In this document: positions 40,692 through 48,984 of the stretch, one piece after another
Position numbering within the stretch: position 1 is the stretch's first letter
How the letters are laid out: every line of letters begins with the position of its first letter
From: Anaerolineae bacterium
GTDB lineage: Bacteria > Chloroflexota > Anaerolineae > 4572-78 > J111
Assembly (NCBI GenBank): GCA_022071955.1
Contig: JAJVIM010000021.1
Coordinates: 1-64,000, forward strand
Length of the DNA stretch: 64,000 nucleotides
Direction of reading: 5' to 3'
Notes under the pieces: generated by a model
The model's input: the letters and a program-made list of their open reading frames with translations, nothing else
What the model was told of the DNA's origin: nothing
Database searches by the model: none
Position numbers and translations under genes: made by a program

Positions 40692-41758
40692 AAGCCGTAT
40701 TCGATGGCAATTTTAACGACGTTATCGGCGTAGGCGGTATTCAGCGCAAAGGCTTCGGGCGTTTTTTCCAGCGGGAAGCGATGGCTGATGATTTTGGCCG
40801 GATCGATCGCGCCACTCTGCACCAGTTTGATCGAGCGCGGATAGGTGTGTTTCATGCGCCGGGCCAGCCGGATGGTTACCCCTTTGCGCCGCACCGTGGA
40901 ATGTTTGAAAACCAGGTTGTCGTCTTCTGAAATGCCAACGATGACCAGCCGGCCGCCCATCCGCACCATTTCGGCGGACTGCTGCACCGAATGATCGGCC
41001 CAGGCCGCCTCAATGGCCACATCGACGCCGCGCCCGTGGGTGGCCTTGAGCACCGCCGCGACGGGGTCTTCTTTATCACAATTGATGGGAATAACGTAGT
41101 TGCTGCGCGCCTGCTCAAGACGCCAGTCAAATTTATCTGAGATAAAAATAGGCTGCGCGCCGGCCAATTTGACCATTACTAAAATGCTCAGGCCGATGCA
41201 GCCCGCCCCGAGCACGGCCACGCTGTCGCCCACCTGAATTTTGGCCAGGCTCGCAGCGTGGACGGCGATGCCTAGCGGCTCCAACAGGGCCGCGCTCACG
41301 TCATCGATGCTGTCCGGCAGGGGGAAACAGGCGCGGGCCGGCATGTGCAGCCACTGGCTCAGGCTGCCGGCATCGGGGTAGCTGCCGCAAAAATGTAAAT
41401 TGTAGCACAGGTTGGGGTGGCCCTGTTCGCACATTTCACAGTGCCAGCAGGGTTGAGCCGGGTCCACCGCCACCCGCATGCCAGGTTTGAGCGGCTGAAA
41501 ATCACCACCGAGCGCGTTATCGCCAACTTCTTCGATGACGCCGGCAAATTCGTGGCCCAGCGTGAGCGGCGACGAGAGCACGGTATCGCCAATGCGGGCA
41601 TCTTTGTAGGTGTGCAAATCGCTGCCGCAGATACAGGTAGCGGTGACCCGCACCAGCGCATCGCCGGGGCGGGGCGGGCCGGGGTGAGAAATCTGCTCAA
41701 CCCGGAGATCGCGCGGGCCGTGCAGCCGCACAGCGGTCATGGTTGATGGGTAGGTCAT
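40688..41758 (-). CDS. Zinc-dependent medium-chain alcohol/polyol dehydrogenase
   Basis: A 356-residue MDR enzyme. The catalytic zinc site is CICGSDLH (Cys), GHEFAGVIEE (His, Glu) and the structural zinc lobe is CWHCEMCEQGHPNLC. The Rossmann fingerprint is VAVLGAGCIGL. Polyol or threonine dehydrogenase-type enzymes share this layout; the substrate is unknown. It sits 17 nt after the Ser/Thr kinase gene and overlaps the DUF2085 gene. Confidence 0.85.
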   Translation of the reverse strand: MTYPSTMTAVRLHGPRDLRVEQISHPGPPRPGDALVRVTATCICGSDLHTYKDARIGDTVLSSPLTLGHEFAGVIEEVGDNALGGDFQPLKPGMRVAVDPAQPCWHCEMCEQGHPNLCYNLHFCGSYPDAGSLSQWLHMPARACFPLPDSIDDVSAALLEPLGIAVHAASLAKIQVGDSVAVLGAGCIGLSILVMVKLAGAQPIFISDKFDWRLEQARSNYVIPINCDKEDPVAAVLKATHGRGVDVAIEAAWADHSVQQSAEMVRMGGRLVIVGISEDDNLVFKHSTVRRKGVTIRLARRMKHTYPRSIKLVQSGAIDPAKIISHRFPLEKTPEAFALNTAYADNVVKIAIEYGL

Positions 41759-41775
41759 GATTGTTCCTCTGTTTT

Positions 41776-43680
41776 TTAGTAGCGCCGCCAGCCGCCGCCA
41801 TCAATTAATACCAAAAAGGCGTTATCGAGCGGCACGTGAAGGATAGTCCCGCCCTGAAAAAACTGCAACTCGCAGCGAGGGTAGTCCGGGCCGCCTTTTT
41901 CCTCTTCCAGCGCGCGGCCCAAATCGATGCGCAAGCCGGGTACGGCACACCACTGTTTGCCAAAACCGCGCCGGGGGCCAATGGGCGCGTTGGCTTCGGC
42001 TTCGGGGCACCAAAAATCGGGCGAACCGGGCCAGTCGTCAACCAGCCGATACCATTTTTGGCCGCCGCCGACTGTTGGCGAATCACCGACTACGCCCCAA
42101 ATGAGGTTGGGGTCATCCGGCATATCCACCCAAACCAGATTGCCGCGCTCAAACGGCTGACGCGCGCACAGCCGCTCGGCGGCAGCATCCGCCAGCGGAT
42201 AGCCGAGCGCATCAGCTTCAACCTGCCAGATGGAGGCGAACTGTCCGGCGGGGCGCAGCCCGGTATCGGCCCAGCGCGGAGTTGGGGTGGCGGTTGGAGT
42301 TGGAGTGGGGGTGAAAGTGGCGGTGACCGGCGCGGGCGTGACCGTAGCGCAAACTACGCCGCAACCGCCGGGACAGTTGCCGGGGCAAAAATAGATTTCG
42401 TTGGCGGCGCACGGCGGCGGGGTACAAACCGGCGGAGGCGGCGTGGTGACCACCGGCAAGACATCGGCCTGAGACGGCAGCGTGGCGCTGGGTGATGGCG
42501 TTGGCGTGGGCGTATCGGTTGGCGGCGGAACAGTGGCGCTGGGCGAGGATTCGGCGGGTGGGGCGGCGGTCGGTGGGCTGGCCGGGGGAAGGGTGGCGGT
42601 GGGATTAACGGCCAAACTGCCAAAGGCGGGCGTGGGCGGCATAACCGGCTGGTTGAAGGCGTAAAACAGCCCAACCCCGCCGCAGATAAAGAGCAGCGCC
42701 AGCGCTCCCAGCCCCAGCAAAATGGGCAGCCAGTTGGTCTGTTTGGCCGGGGACACCGGCTGCGCCGGAATCGGAGCGGCGCTGCTGCGAGCCGGCACCC
42801 GCTGAAATTGGGTGGCATCGGGGTCGGGCGGGATGGGCGCAGCAGCCACCGCCGGTTCGAGCCGCTGCACAGCGCGGTGCAGCGCCTGAGCCAGTTCGCC
42901 GGCGCTGGCAAAGCGGTGATCGGGGTTTTTGGCCAGGGCCTTGAGCAGCACCTGTTCCACGGCTTCGGGAATGTTGGGATTCATCTGGCGCGGCAGGGGG
43001 ATGGGGTCGGTAACGTGTTTGATGACCACAGCCATCGGGGTATCGGCTTCGTAGGGCACGCGGCCGGTGAGCATTTCAAACAGCACCACGCCCAGCGCGT
43101 ACACATCGGTGCGGGCGTTGACGGGCCGGCCCTGCCCCTGTTCCGGGCTCATGTAAGCCGGCGTGCCAATGCCGACGCCGGTAGCGGTGAGGTGAGCCGC
43201 GCCTTCGACCATTTTGGCCAACCCAAAATCGCTCAGGTAAATCCAGCCCCGATCATCGATGAGCATGTTGCCGGGTTTGATGTCGCGGTGGAGGATGCCG
43301 CGCTCGTGGGCGGCATCGAGCGCGGCGGCAATCTGGTCAATCAGGCGAACGGCCTCGATGGGCGGCAGGGGGCGGCCCAGTTTGTCGCGCAGCGTGCCGG
43401 CGGGCACATATTTCATCACGATGTAACTGATATCGCCCTGTTTGCCAAAATCGTACACGGGCAAAATGTTGGGATGTTCCAGTTGGGCAATGGCCTGGGC
43501 TTCGCGGGTGAAACGCTCGGTAAAGCCGGGGTCATGGGCGTAATAGGGCGGCAATACTTTGATGGCCACGTAGCGGTTGAGCGAGGGTTGGTACGCTTTG
43601 TAAACGGTGGCCATGCCGCCCTGGCCAATTTGTTCAATGAGCTGATACTGGCCCAGCGTGTGTCCAATCATCGATTCCAT
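41776..43680 (-). CDS. Membrane Ser/Thr protein kinase with Cys-rich extracellular part
   Basis: A 634-residue PASTA-less PknB-like kinase. Gly-loop IGQGGMATVYKAY, Lys41, catalytic HRD132-IKPGN, DFG151 and APE-like MSPEQ are intact, so it should be active. A Pro-rich linker leads to one membrane helix (about 318-341). Outside are Thr/Pro repeats, a six-cysteine module (C419-C444) also found in the S8 protease, a second linker, and a ~170-residue domain ending in GGWRRY. GGAG lies 8 nt before the ATG at 43680, preferred to ATG 43671. A CRP-type site lies upstream. Operon with ADH and DUF2085. Confidence 0.9.
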   Translation of the reverse strand: MESMIGHTLGQYQLIEQIGQGGMATVYKAYQPSLNRYVAIKVLPPYYAHDPGFTERFTREAQAIAQLEHPNILPVYDFGKQGDISYIVMKYVPAGTLRDKLGRPLPPIEAVRLIDQIAAALDAAHERGILHRDIKPGNMLIDDRGWIYLSDFGLAKMVEGAAHLTATGVGIGTPAYMSPEQGQGRPVNARTDVYALGVVLFEMLTGRVPYEADTPMAVVIKHVTDPIPLPRQMNPNIPEAVEQVLLKALAKNPDHRFASAGELAQALHRAVQRLEPAVAAAPIPPDPDATQFQRVPARSSAAPIPAQPVSPAKQTNWLPILLGLGALALLFICGGVGLFYAFNQPVMPPTPAFGSLAVNPTATLPPASPPTAAPPAESSPSATVPPPTDTPTPTPSPSATLPSQADVLPVVTTPPPPVCTPPPCAANEIYFCPGNCPGGCGVVCATVTPAPVTATFTPTPTPTATPTPRWADTGLRPAGQFASIWQVEADALGYPLADAAAERLCARQPFERGNLVWVDMPDDPNLIWGVVGDSPTVGGGQKWYRLVDDWPGSPDFWCPEAEANAPIGPRRGFGKQWCAVPGLRIDLGRALEEEKGGPDYPRCELQFFQGGTILHVPLDNAFLVLIDGGGWRRY

Positions 43681-43717
43681 AGGCTCAACTCCGCGCCAAA
43701 TGATGTCTGTTTACACC

Positions 43718-43760
43718 ACTTTACCGAATAATTGAACAAAACGCCAGTGACAAATGTCAC
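43718..43760 (-). promoter_or_regulatory. CRP-type site and -10 of the Ser/Thr kinase operon
   Basis: Minus strand GGTGA-CATTTG-TCACT (core 43747-43760), then 23 nt, then TAAAGT (43718-43723). The site core is identical to that at 39800-39813 in the same orientation, and the distance to the -10 is the same. Confidence 0.55.
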
Positions 43761-43789
43761 CAGTTTGTGAAGTTGGCGAAAACCGATGA

Positions 43790-44167
43790 TTATTCGGCGG
43801 GCAACTGCCACCGCCCGGCCGGGTTGCGACGCAGCGGCATGACTCGCAGAATGGCCGGGCGGTTGAGCGGGCCGTAAATGTGGGGAAAAAGCAAATCGGT
43901 AGCCGGGCCGGGCGGTGTGCCGGGCGGTGGGATGGGCGGTTCAAATTTAAGGGGCGAGGTCAGTTGCTGGGGATCGATCTCCAGCGCCAGCAGGTCATCG
44001 GCCAGACCGGCAAAAAAAGAGTTGGCAATTTCAAGCAGCAGGTCTGTGCCGGCGGTGCAGTGAATAAAACCTTCGGCGGCAAAGGTAGCCGGCAAATAGG
44101 GCTGATCGATGGGCTGGGCGTGGTAATAAGCAGCCGGGGCCAGATGAAAAATCGGGGCGTGAGTCAT
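43790..44167 (-). CDS. DUF952 family protein
   Basis: A 125-residue protein of the DUF952 family (IFHLAPAAYYHA, FAAEGFIHCTAG, LLALEIDPQQL, FPHIYGPLNRPAIL). The conserved GFIHC resembles the ADP-ribosyltransferase-like fold proposed for this group, but no activity is established. It lies 13 nt after tatC and probably rides on the tat transcript. Confidence 0.85.
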   Translation of the reverse strand: MTHAPIFHLAPAAYYHAQPIDQPYLPATFAAEGFIHCTAGTDLLLEIANSFFAGLADDLLALEIDPQQLTSPLKFEPPIPPPGTPPGPATDLLFPHIYGPLNRPAILRVMPLRRNPAGRWQLPAE

Positions 44168-44180
44168 CGAACCAGATTTT

Positions 44181-44900
44181 TTAGGCCAGATACGCGAGCA
44201 GAATGCTGAAGCCGTACAACACGATCAGCGGCAGCATCACCAGCGCCATATTGAAGGGGTCAACGGTGGGGGTGATCATGGCCGCGGCAATGGCAATGAT
44301 GACCACGGCAAAGCGCCATTGTTTGATGAGAAAACGGGGCGTCACCAGATTGAGCTTGGCCATAATAAAAATGAGCAGCGGCGTTTCAAAACTGATGCCA
44401 ATCCAGAAAATCAGCGAGGTAATAAACGGAATGTATTTTTGCGACTGCCATTCCTGTTTGAACACTTCGGTTTGCCAACTGCTCAAAAAACCAATGGCCG
44501 ACGGAATCATGATGAACCAGGCAAAGGCCACGCCAATTAAAAACAGCACAAACGCCGCCGGCACACCCAAAAAAATGTATCGTTTTTCACGCGGTTCCAA
44601 ACCGGGCAGAATAAACATTAAAAACTGGTAGATCAGCACCGGCATAGCAAAAATTAGACCGGCGGTGAGGGCCACCCTGAAATAAATGGAGATGCCTTCG
44701 GTGGGGCCAAGCACCTGGAGTTTTTGGCCGTAGGGCGCAATGAGCAGTTCCAATATTTGCGGGGTAAAAATGGCCGCAATAATCGTGCCAATCAGCACCG
44801 CAATCGCCGATTTTACCAGTCGGTCGCGCAGTTCTTCCAGATGCCCCAACAGCGTCATTTCGCCGGGATTCAGTTTTGTGGATGGGGGATTAGCGCTCAT
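44181..44900 (-). CDS. tatC: Twin-arginine translocase subunit TatC
   Basis: A 239-residue, six-helix membrane protein that receives twin-arginine precursors. The N-terminal EMTLLGHLEELRDRLVKSAIAV is the signal-binding region, with the conserved Glu; FRVALTAGLIFAMPVLIYQ and LPGLEPREKRYIFLGVPAA are standard, and TPTVDPFNMALVMLPLIVLYG closes it. It overlaps the TatA/B gene by 11 nt, so both are translated together. Confidence 0.96.
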   Translation of the reverse strand: MSANPPSTKLNPGEMTLLGHLEELRDRLVKSAIAVLIGTIIAAIFTPQILELLIAPYGQKLQVLGPTEGISIYFRVALTAGLIFAMPVLIYQFLMFILPGLEPREKRYIFLGVPAAFVLFLIGVAFAWFIMIPSAIGFLSSWQTEVFKQEWQSQKYIPFITSLIFWIGISFETPLLIFIMAKLNLVTPRFLIKQWRFAVVIIAIAAAMITPTVDPFNMALVMLPLIVLYGFSILLAYLA

Positions 44901-45390
44901 TCACAGATTTTTCCGGGTCGATAGGTGCTGGTGGCGATGCGGGCGGGTGATCGGCGCTGTTGTCAACCGCCGGTTCGGCCGGCGATTCGGCCGGTTCGAC
45001 GGTGGAGTTGTCGGTGTCAGCCGGTTCGGCGGCAGGCGAATTGTTGGTGTTGGCGGAGTTTTGAGCGGGCAGGCTCGCCGCGGTCAATTGGGGGGGAGAG
45101 ATGGAATTGACCACCTCGGCGGTTTGCTGCGACACGGCTTTGCCGGCCTTGGCCACGGAATCTCGCGCCTGGGTAAATTCCTGTTTGGTTTTGTTGAGTT
45201 CTTCGGTAAATTCGGCGGCGTTGATTTCGCGCTGCCATTCGGCCATTAAACTCTGCGACATGTTGCGCAAATCGGCCACAATTTTGCCGGCTTTACGGGC
45301 AATTTCTGGCAGGCGGCGCGGGCCAAAAACCATCAGTGCGATGACAAATATAAAAATGAGTTCGGGAAAACCAATGCCTAAAATATCCAT
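44890..45390 (-). CDS. tatB: TatB-like Sec-independent translocase subunit
   Basis: A 166-residue protein. One N-terminal helix with the Glu/Pro pattern (MDILGIGFPELIFIFVIALMVFGPRRLPEIARKAGKI) is followed by an amphipathic helix and a long acidic Ala/Pro/Asp tail. The length and ILGIGFPELIFI start favour TatB over TatA, but bacteria with a single TatA/B protein exist, and no second copy is in the window. Confidence 0.85.
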   Translation of the reverse strand: MDILGIGFPELIFIFVIALMVFGPRRLPEIARKAGKIVADLRNMSQSLMAEWQREINAAEFTEELNKTKQEFTQARDSVAKAGKAVSQQTAEVVNSISPPQLTAASLPAQNSANTNNSPAAEPADTDNSTVEPAESPAEPAVDNSADHPPASPPAPIDPEKSVNER

Positions 45391-45474
45391 TCAATCGAAG
45401 CCAATCGCTTCCTTGAAAAATCGCTGATAGCTGCCCGGCTGAGCGTGGGGTATTAAAAATTTTGAGGATATACT

Positions 45475-45912
45475 TTAGACCGGCACTTTGAGCGCTTCTC
45501 TGATTTTGGCCCGATCTTTGGCCACCAGGCTGCCCAACACGCCGTTCACAAATCGGGGCGAACTTTCGCCGCCAAACATTTTGGCCAGTTCCACTGCTTC
45601 GTTAATCGCTACTTTAGGCGGGATTTTGGGTTCAAACAAAAGCTCATAAATGGCAATGCGCAACACATTGCGATCAACGGCGGCAATCTGGTCGATGGGC
45701 CATTCCGGGGCCAGTTCGCCAACTACGCTATCCAGATAAGTTCGATACGTTTGCACCCCTTTGACCAAAACCCAGGCAAACTTTTGGGCCGACTCCGGCA
45801 ACAACCGATCCTCAAACCTGGCTTCCAGAGCCAATTTTGGGTCGTGGTCCGTGTAGTCCAGCTCATAAAGAGTCTGCAATACTGCTGCGCGGGCACGTCG
45901 TCGAACTTTCAT
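45475..45912 (-). CDS. nusB: Transcription antitermination factor NusB
   Basis: A 145-residue all-helical RNA-binding protein that joins NusE in rRNA antitermination. RRRARAAVLQTLYELDY, IDQIAAVDRNVLRIAIYELLF, PPKVAINEAVELAKMFGGESSPRFVNGVLG are standard. It lies between fabG and tatB with gaps of 161 and 84 nt. A possible -10 TATAAT (46033-46038 on the minus strand) lies in the fabG-nusB gap beside a CACACGC/GCGTGTG hairpin. Confidence 0.95.
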   Translation of the reverse strand: MKVRRRARAAVLQTLYELDYTDHDPKLALEARFEDRLLPESAQKFAWVLVKGVQTYRTYLDSVVGELAPEWPIDQIAAVDRNVLRIAIYELLFEPKIPPKVAINEAVELAKMFGGESSPRFVNGVLGSLVAKDRAKIREALKVPV

Positions 45913-46073
45913 AACTCATATCCCTCTAAAATAATACAGTGTCGCTGGATGTTAAAATGTCAATGTTCAAAACGATACACGTTACTGCGTACCGATACCC
46001 CTAACAGGGCAGTGTGTTGAAATGTTTTTGCTATTATAGCACACGCTCGGCGTGTGGGTAAAGCTGAAAACGG

Positions 46074-46823
46074 CTACTGCATCACCAGGCCGCCGTCGAC
46101 CGTTAAGACCTGGCCGGTGATAAACGCGGCCTCATCAGAAGCCAGAAAGAGGACGGCGTTGGCTACATCTTCAAGCGTGCCCAGCCGGCCCAGCGGCGTA
46201 TTTTGCTTGATCGACTCGATCTGGGCCTCCGGCAGCACATTGGTAAGCGCGGTGGGGATAAACCCCGGCGCAACGGCATTGGCCGTAATATTGCGCGAAC
46301 CAACTTCTCTGGCCAGCGATTTGGTAAAGCCGATGATCCCGGCTTTTGAGGCCGCGTAGTTGGTTTGCCCCGCCTGCCCGGACAACCCCACCACCGAGGT
46401 GATGTTGATGATCCGCCCGCCGCGTTTTTTCATCATCGGGCGCACCACGGCTTTGGAGCAGTAATAAACGCTCGACAGGTTTGTTTGCAGCACCAAATCC
46501 CATTCTTCGTCTTTCATTTTCATGATCAACTGGTCGCGAGTGGTGCCGGCGTTATTTACAAGTATATCTATTTGACCATAGGTGTCAATTGCAGTTTGAA
46601 TGAGCCGCTGGGCTTCTTCGCTCTGGCTGACATCGGCCTGAATGGCCACGGCCTCGCCGCCTCTGTCGGTGATAGCCGCCACCACGGCTTCGGCCTCGGC
46701 GGGGCTGGAGCGGTAATTAACCACCACCCGGGCGCCTTGCGCCGCCAGCATCACCGCGATACTGGCCCCAATTCCTTTGGAACTGCCCGTTACAACTGCA
46801 ACTTTTCCCGTTAAATCAAACAT
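46074..46823 (-). CDS. fabG: 3-oxoacyl-ACP reductase
   Basis: A 249-residue classical SDR reducing 3-oxoacyl-ACP with NADPH. TGSSKGIGASIA (cofactor), NNAGTTRDQLIMKM, the Ser in ITSVVGLSG, YAASKAGIIGFTKSLAREV (Tyr, Lys) and VAPGFIPTALT are all FabG-like. It follows fabD on the same strand, the usual order, so the fatty-acid role is well supported. The leader region contains a repeat of family B. Confidence 0.93.
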   Translation of the reverse strand: MFDLTGKVAVVTGSSKGIGASIAVMLAAQGARVVVNYRSSPAEAEAVVAAITDRGGEAVAIQADVSQSEEAQRLIQTAIDTYGQIDILVNNAGTTRDQLIMKMKDEEWDLVLQTNLSSVYYCSKAVVRPMMKKRGGRIINITSVVGLSGQAGQTNYAASKAGIIGFTKSLAREVGSRNITANAVAPGFIPTALTNVLPEAQIESIKQNTPLGRLGTLEDVANAVLFLASDEAAFITGQVLTVDGGLVMQ

Positions 46824-46885
46824 GCGCCTGTCCGGTTATTTTATGAATTGGATGTGACCAAAGTGAGTTGAGAGGGAAGGAATTT

Positions 46886-46917
46886 GGGGGAACTACCCCC
46901 AAGCCCCCGGCCTGCGG
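46886..46917. repeat. Intergenic repeat family B, copy 2 (inverted)
   Basis: GGGGGAACTACCCCCAAGCC followed by CCCGGCCTGCGG. It is the reverse complement of the 47916-47949 type with small changes. It lies between fabD and fabG. Confidence 0.7.
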
Positions 46918-46945
46918 CGCTTTCCTTCTTGTTTTAGTCACACCT

Positions 46946-47896
46946 TTATGAATTGACGCTGCTCAGAAAGCCGTTAAGGGCTTGCGGCGTGTTGATGCTG
47001 TAAACCTGCACCTGTTTGCTGACTCGTTTGATGAGACCGGCCAAGACATCTTTGGGGCCAAGCTCAACAAATGTATCCACACCCTGGCCAATCATCCACT
47101 CAACGCTGGCCGTCCAATAGACCGAGTTGGTCAGTTGGCCTTCCATTTCTTCACGGATGGCTTCAACTGACTCCAGCGGTGCTGCGCTTATGTTAGCTAC
47201 AATCGGAGTTTCTGGCAAGTTCAACGGCGTAGCGTCCACCGCCTGCCGGAACTCATCGGCCACCACCCGCATCAATTCTGAGTGGGCAGCAATGCTGACC
47301 GGTAACTTTACCGCGCGGCGAGCTTTGGCTTCCAGCGCCAGTTCAATCCCCCGGTCAACGGCGGCGCTGTGGCCAGACACCACAATTTGCCCCGGCGAGT
47401 TGTAATTGGCCACTTGCAGCGTGCCAACATCACCGGCGTCGGTAACTTTTTGGCAAATCTCGGCCACCACGTCATCATCGAGCTTGAGAAAAGCGGCCAT
47501 ACCGCCGGGGTTCAGTTCGCCGGCTTTTTTCATCAGCCGGCCGCGCTCGCGAACCAGCCGCAGGCCGTCGCCAACGGAAAAAACACCGGCCGCCGCATAC
47601 GCCGAATACTCGCCCAGGCTGTGGCCGGCCACAAAATCGGGCTGGGCAGTAAAACCGGCAGCGCGCAGCGCGGCCAGTGCGGCCATGCTGGTGGTGTAAA
47701 TGGCCACCTGGGTATTGATGGTATCGTTGAGCGCCTCTTCCGGCCCTTCAAAACAAAGCTGGCTCAGTGAAAAGCCCAGGCCGGCATCGGCCTGTTCAAA
47801 AATGGCGCGGGCGGCAGGCAGTTCATTAAAAAACGCCTGCCCCATTCCAACTTCCTGCGATCCCTGTCCGGGAAATACAAATGCAAGTTTGCTCAT
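46946..47896 (-). CDS. fabD: Malonyl-CoA:ACP transacylase
   Basis: A 316-residue enzyme loading malonate onto ACP. It begins FVFPGQGSQEVGMGQAF, has the nucleophile serine in VAGHSLGEYSAYAAAG, QVANYNSPGQIVVSG and the catalytic His in SIAAHSELM. It is full length and precedes fabG. The ATG is preceded by TTATTTTCACAGGGACT, a leader also seen before the epimerase and SCP2 genes, and by a copy of repeat family B. Confidence 0.96.
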   Translation of the reverse strand: MSKLAFVFPGQGSQEVGMGQAFFNELPAARAIFEQADAGLGFSLSQLCFEGPEEALNDTINTQVAIYTTSMAALAALRAAGFTAQPDFVAGHSLGEYSAYAAAGVFSVGDGLRLVRERGRLMKKAGELNPGGMAAFLKLDDDVVAEICQKVTDAGDVGTLQVANYNSPGQIVVSGHSAAVDRGIELALEAKARRAVKLPVSIAAHSELMRVVADEFRQAVDATPLNLPETPIVANISAAPLESVEAIREEMEGQLTNSVYWTASVEWMIGQGVDTFVELGPKDVLAGLIKRVSKQVQVYSINTPQALNGFLSSVNS

Positions 47897-47915
47897 AGTC
47901 CCTGTGAAAATAACC

Positions 47916-47949
47916 CCGCAGGGCGGGGGGCCTGGGGGTAGCTCCCCCC
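47916..47949. repeat. Intergenic repeat family B, copy 3
   Basis: CCGCAGGGCGGGGGGCC then TGGGGGTAGCTCCCCCC. It lies in the fabD leader, 20 nt from the start codon, where the GGGGG/CCCCC hairpin could affect translation. Confidence 0.7.
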
Positions 47950-48006
47950 ATTTTCATCCCCTTCTGTCGTCCCGGCTGGGGCTGTCTATCTCGTAACAAA
48001 ATAACA

Positions 48007-48039
48007 GCCGTGCTGTTTAGGGTTACCAAGCGGCACGGC
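48007..48039 (-). terminator. Probable terminator after rpmF
   Basis: Minus strand GCCGTGC (48039-48033), a long loop and GCACGGC (48013-48007), then TGTTATTTTG. The loop is 19 nt, so efficiency is uncertain. Confidence 0.45.
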
Positions 48040-48074
48040 CGATGATTGATTTGCGGATGACAATCTGTTCAAAT

Positions 48075-48275
48075 TTAGCTGTTTTTAGCTAACTCTTTGT
48101 CGGGCAAAACTTGGGTTCCGTTGTACGTACCGCATTTTGGGCAAACGCGGTGCGCTAAATGCAGCGTGTTGCATTGAGAACAGGGTACCATATTCGGCAG
48201 TTGCAGGCGGAGATAATGCGCTCGCCGCCGATCACGTCGTACCCTGGAAACTTTGCGCTTTGGTAATGCACCCAT
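48075..48275 (-). CDS. rpmF: 50S ribosomal protein L32
   Basis: A 66-residue L32: MGALPKRKVSRVRRDRRRAHYLRL and a zinc ribbon CSQC...CPKCGTYNG with all four cysteines. It follows the DUF177 gene by 30 nt, the widely conserved yceD-rpmF order. It ends with KELAKNS. Confidence 0.96.
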   Translation of the reverse strand: MGALPKRKVSRVRRDRRRAHYLRLQLPNMVPCSQCNTLHLAHRVCPKCGTYNGTQVLPDKELAKNS

Positions 48276-48305
48276 AATACCTTAATCCTTTCTTGAAAAT
48301 CCAGA

Positions 48306-48869
48306 TTATTCTTCTATCTCAACTTCTAACAACCCCGACCAGCGCACATCTACGCTGTCGTCCTGGCAGGTACAGGGATTGATGTTGCGATCCTGACCGC
48401 ACACCGGGCACAGCCCTTTGCAATCCGGCCGGCAATACCGCGAACTCTCGCTTTCCAGCACGATGGCCTGCCGCACCACCTCGTACAAATCCAGGGTGTG
48501 CAGTTCATCAATGCGGGTCGCTTCGTCGGCATCTTCCGGCGCGGGCAAAGCGTTGCCGCTGAGCAAATCGATGGTTGGATAAAACAGTTCTTCCAACTCA
48601 ATTGAGATTGGCGCTGTAAAAACTGTTAAACAGCGGCCACATTCCCGCCGAATGGTTGTGTGCAGGTCACCGGTCACCAACACATCGGGACCCGTGCGCA
48701 AAAAGTGAACCCGGCCGGAAAGCGGCTCATCAAGCTGAATGTCATCGAGCTGCTTGATGCTGTCAACAAATATATTGTAATCACGAGTTCCGCCGGTAAC
48801 CTCTTTGAGAAGCTGAGAAACGTTAAAGCGTAACTCGTGGGCAATATTAACTTTTTTCTTTGTTTGCAT
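48306..48869 (-). CDS. DUF177 (YceD-like) protein
   Basis: A 187-residue DUF177 protein. The central DVLVTGDLHTTIRRECGRCLTVFTAPI and the C-terminal zinc-type region CRPDCKGLCPVCGQDRNINPCTC are typical. The family is linked to 23S rRNA or ribosome accumulation and lies upstream of rpmF in most bacteria. The ATG at 48869 is preferred: the promoter at 48892-48919 would not transcribe a longer form. No clear ribosome site is present. Confidence 0.88.
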   Translation of the reverse strand: MQTKKKVNIAHELRFNVSQLLKEVTGGTRDYNIFVDSIKQLDDIQLDEPLSGRVHFLRTGPDVLVTGDLHTTIRRECGRCLTVFTAPISIELEELFYPTIDLLSGNALPAPEDADEATRIDELHTLDLYEVVRQAIVLESESSRYCRPDCKGLCPVCGQDRNINPCTCQDDSVDVRWSGLLEVEIEE

Positions 48870-48891
48870 AGTTTTTGCGCACAAAACCAGT

Positions 48892-48919
48892 ATTCTATAA
48901 CAATGCGGTAAATTTTCAA
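48892..48919 (-). promoter_or_regulatory. Promoter of DUF177-rpmF
   Basis: Minus strand TTGAAA (48914-48919), a 16-nt spacer and TAGAAT (48892-48897). The leader is only about 16 nt. Confidence 0.6.
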
Positions 48920-48984
48920 AATGAGAGGATGCCACATAGAACCCCTAAAGGCAAATGCCCTGCCGGGGTTAACGGGCCAGGGGG

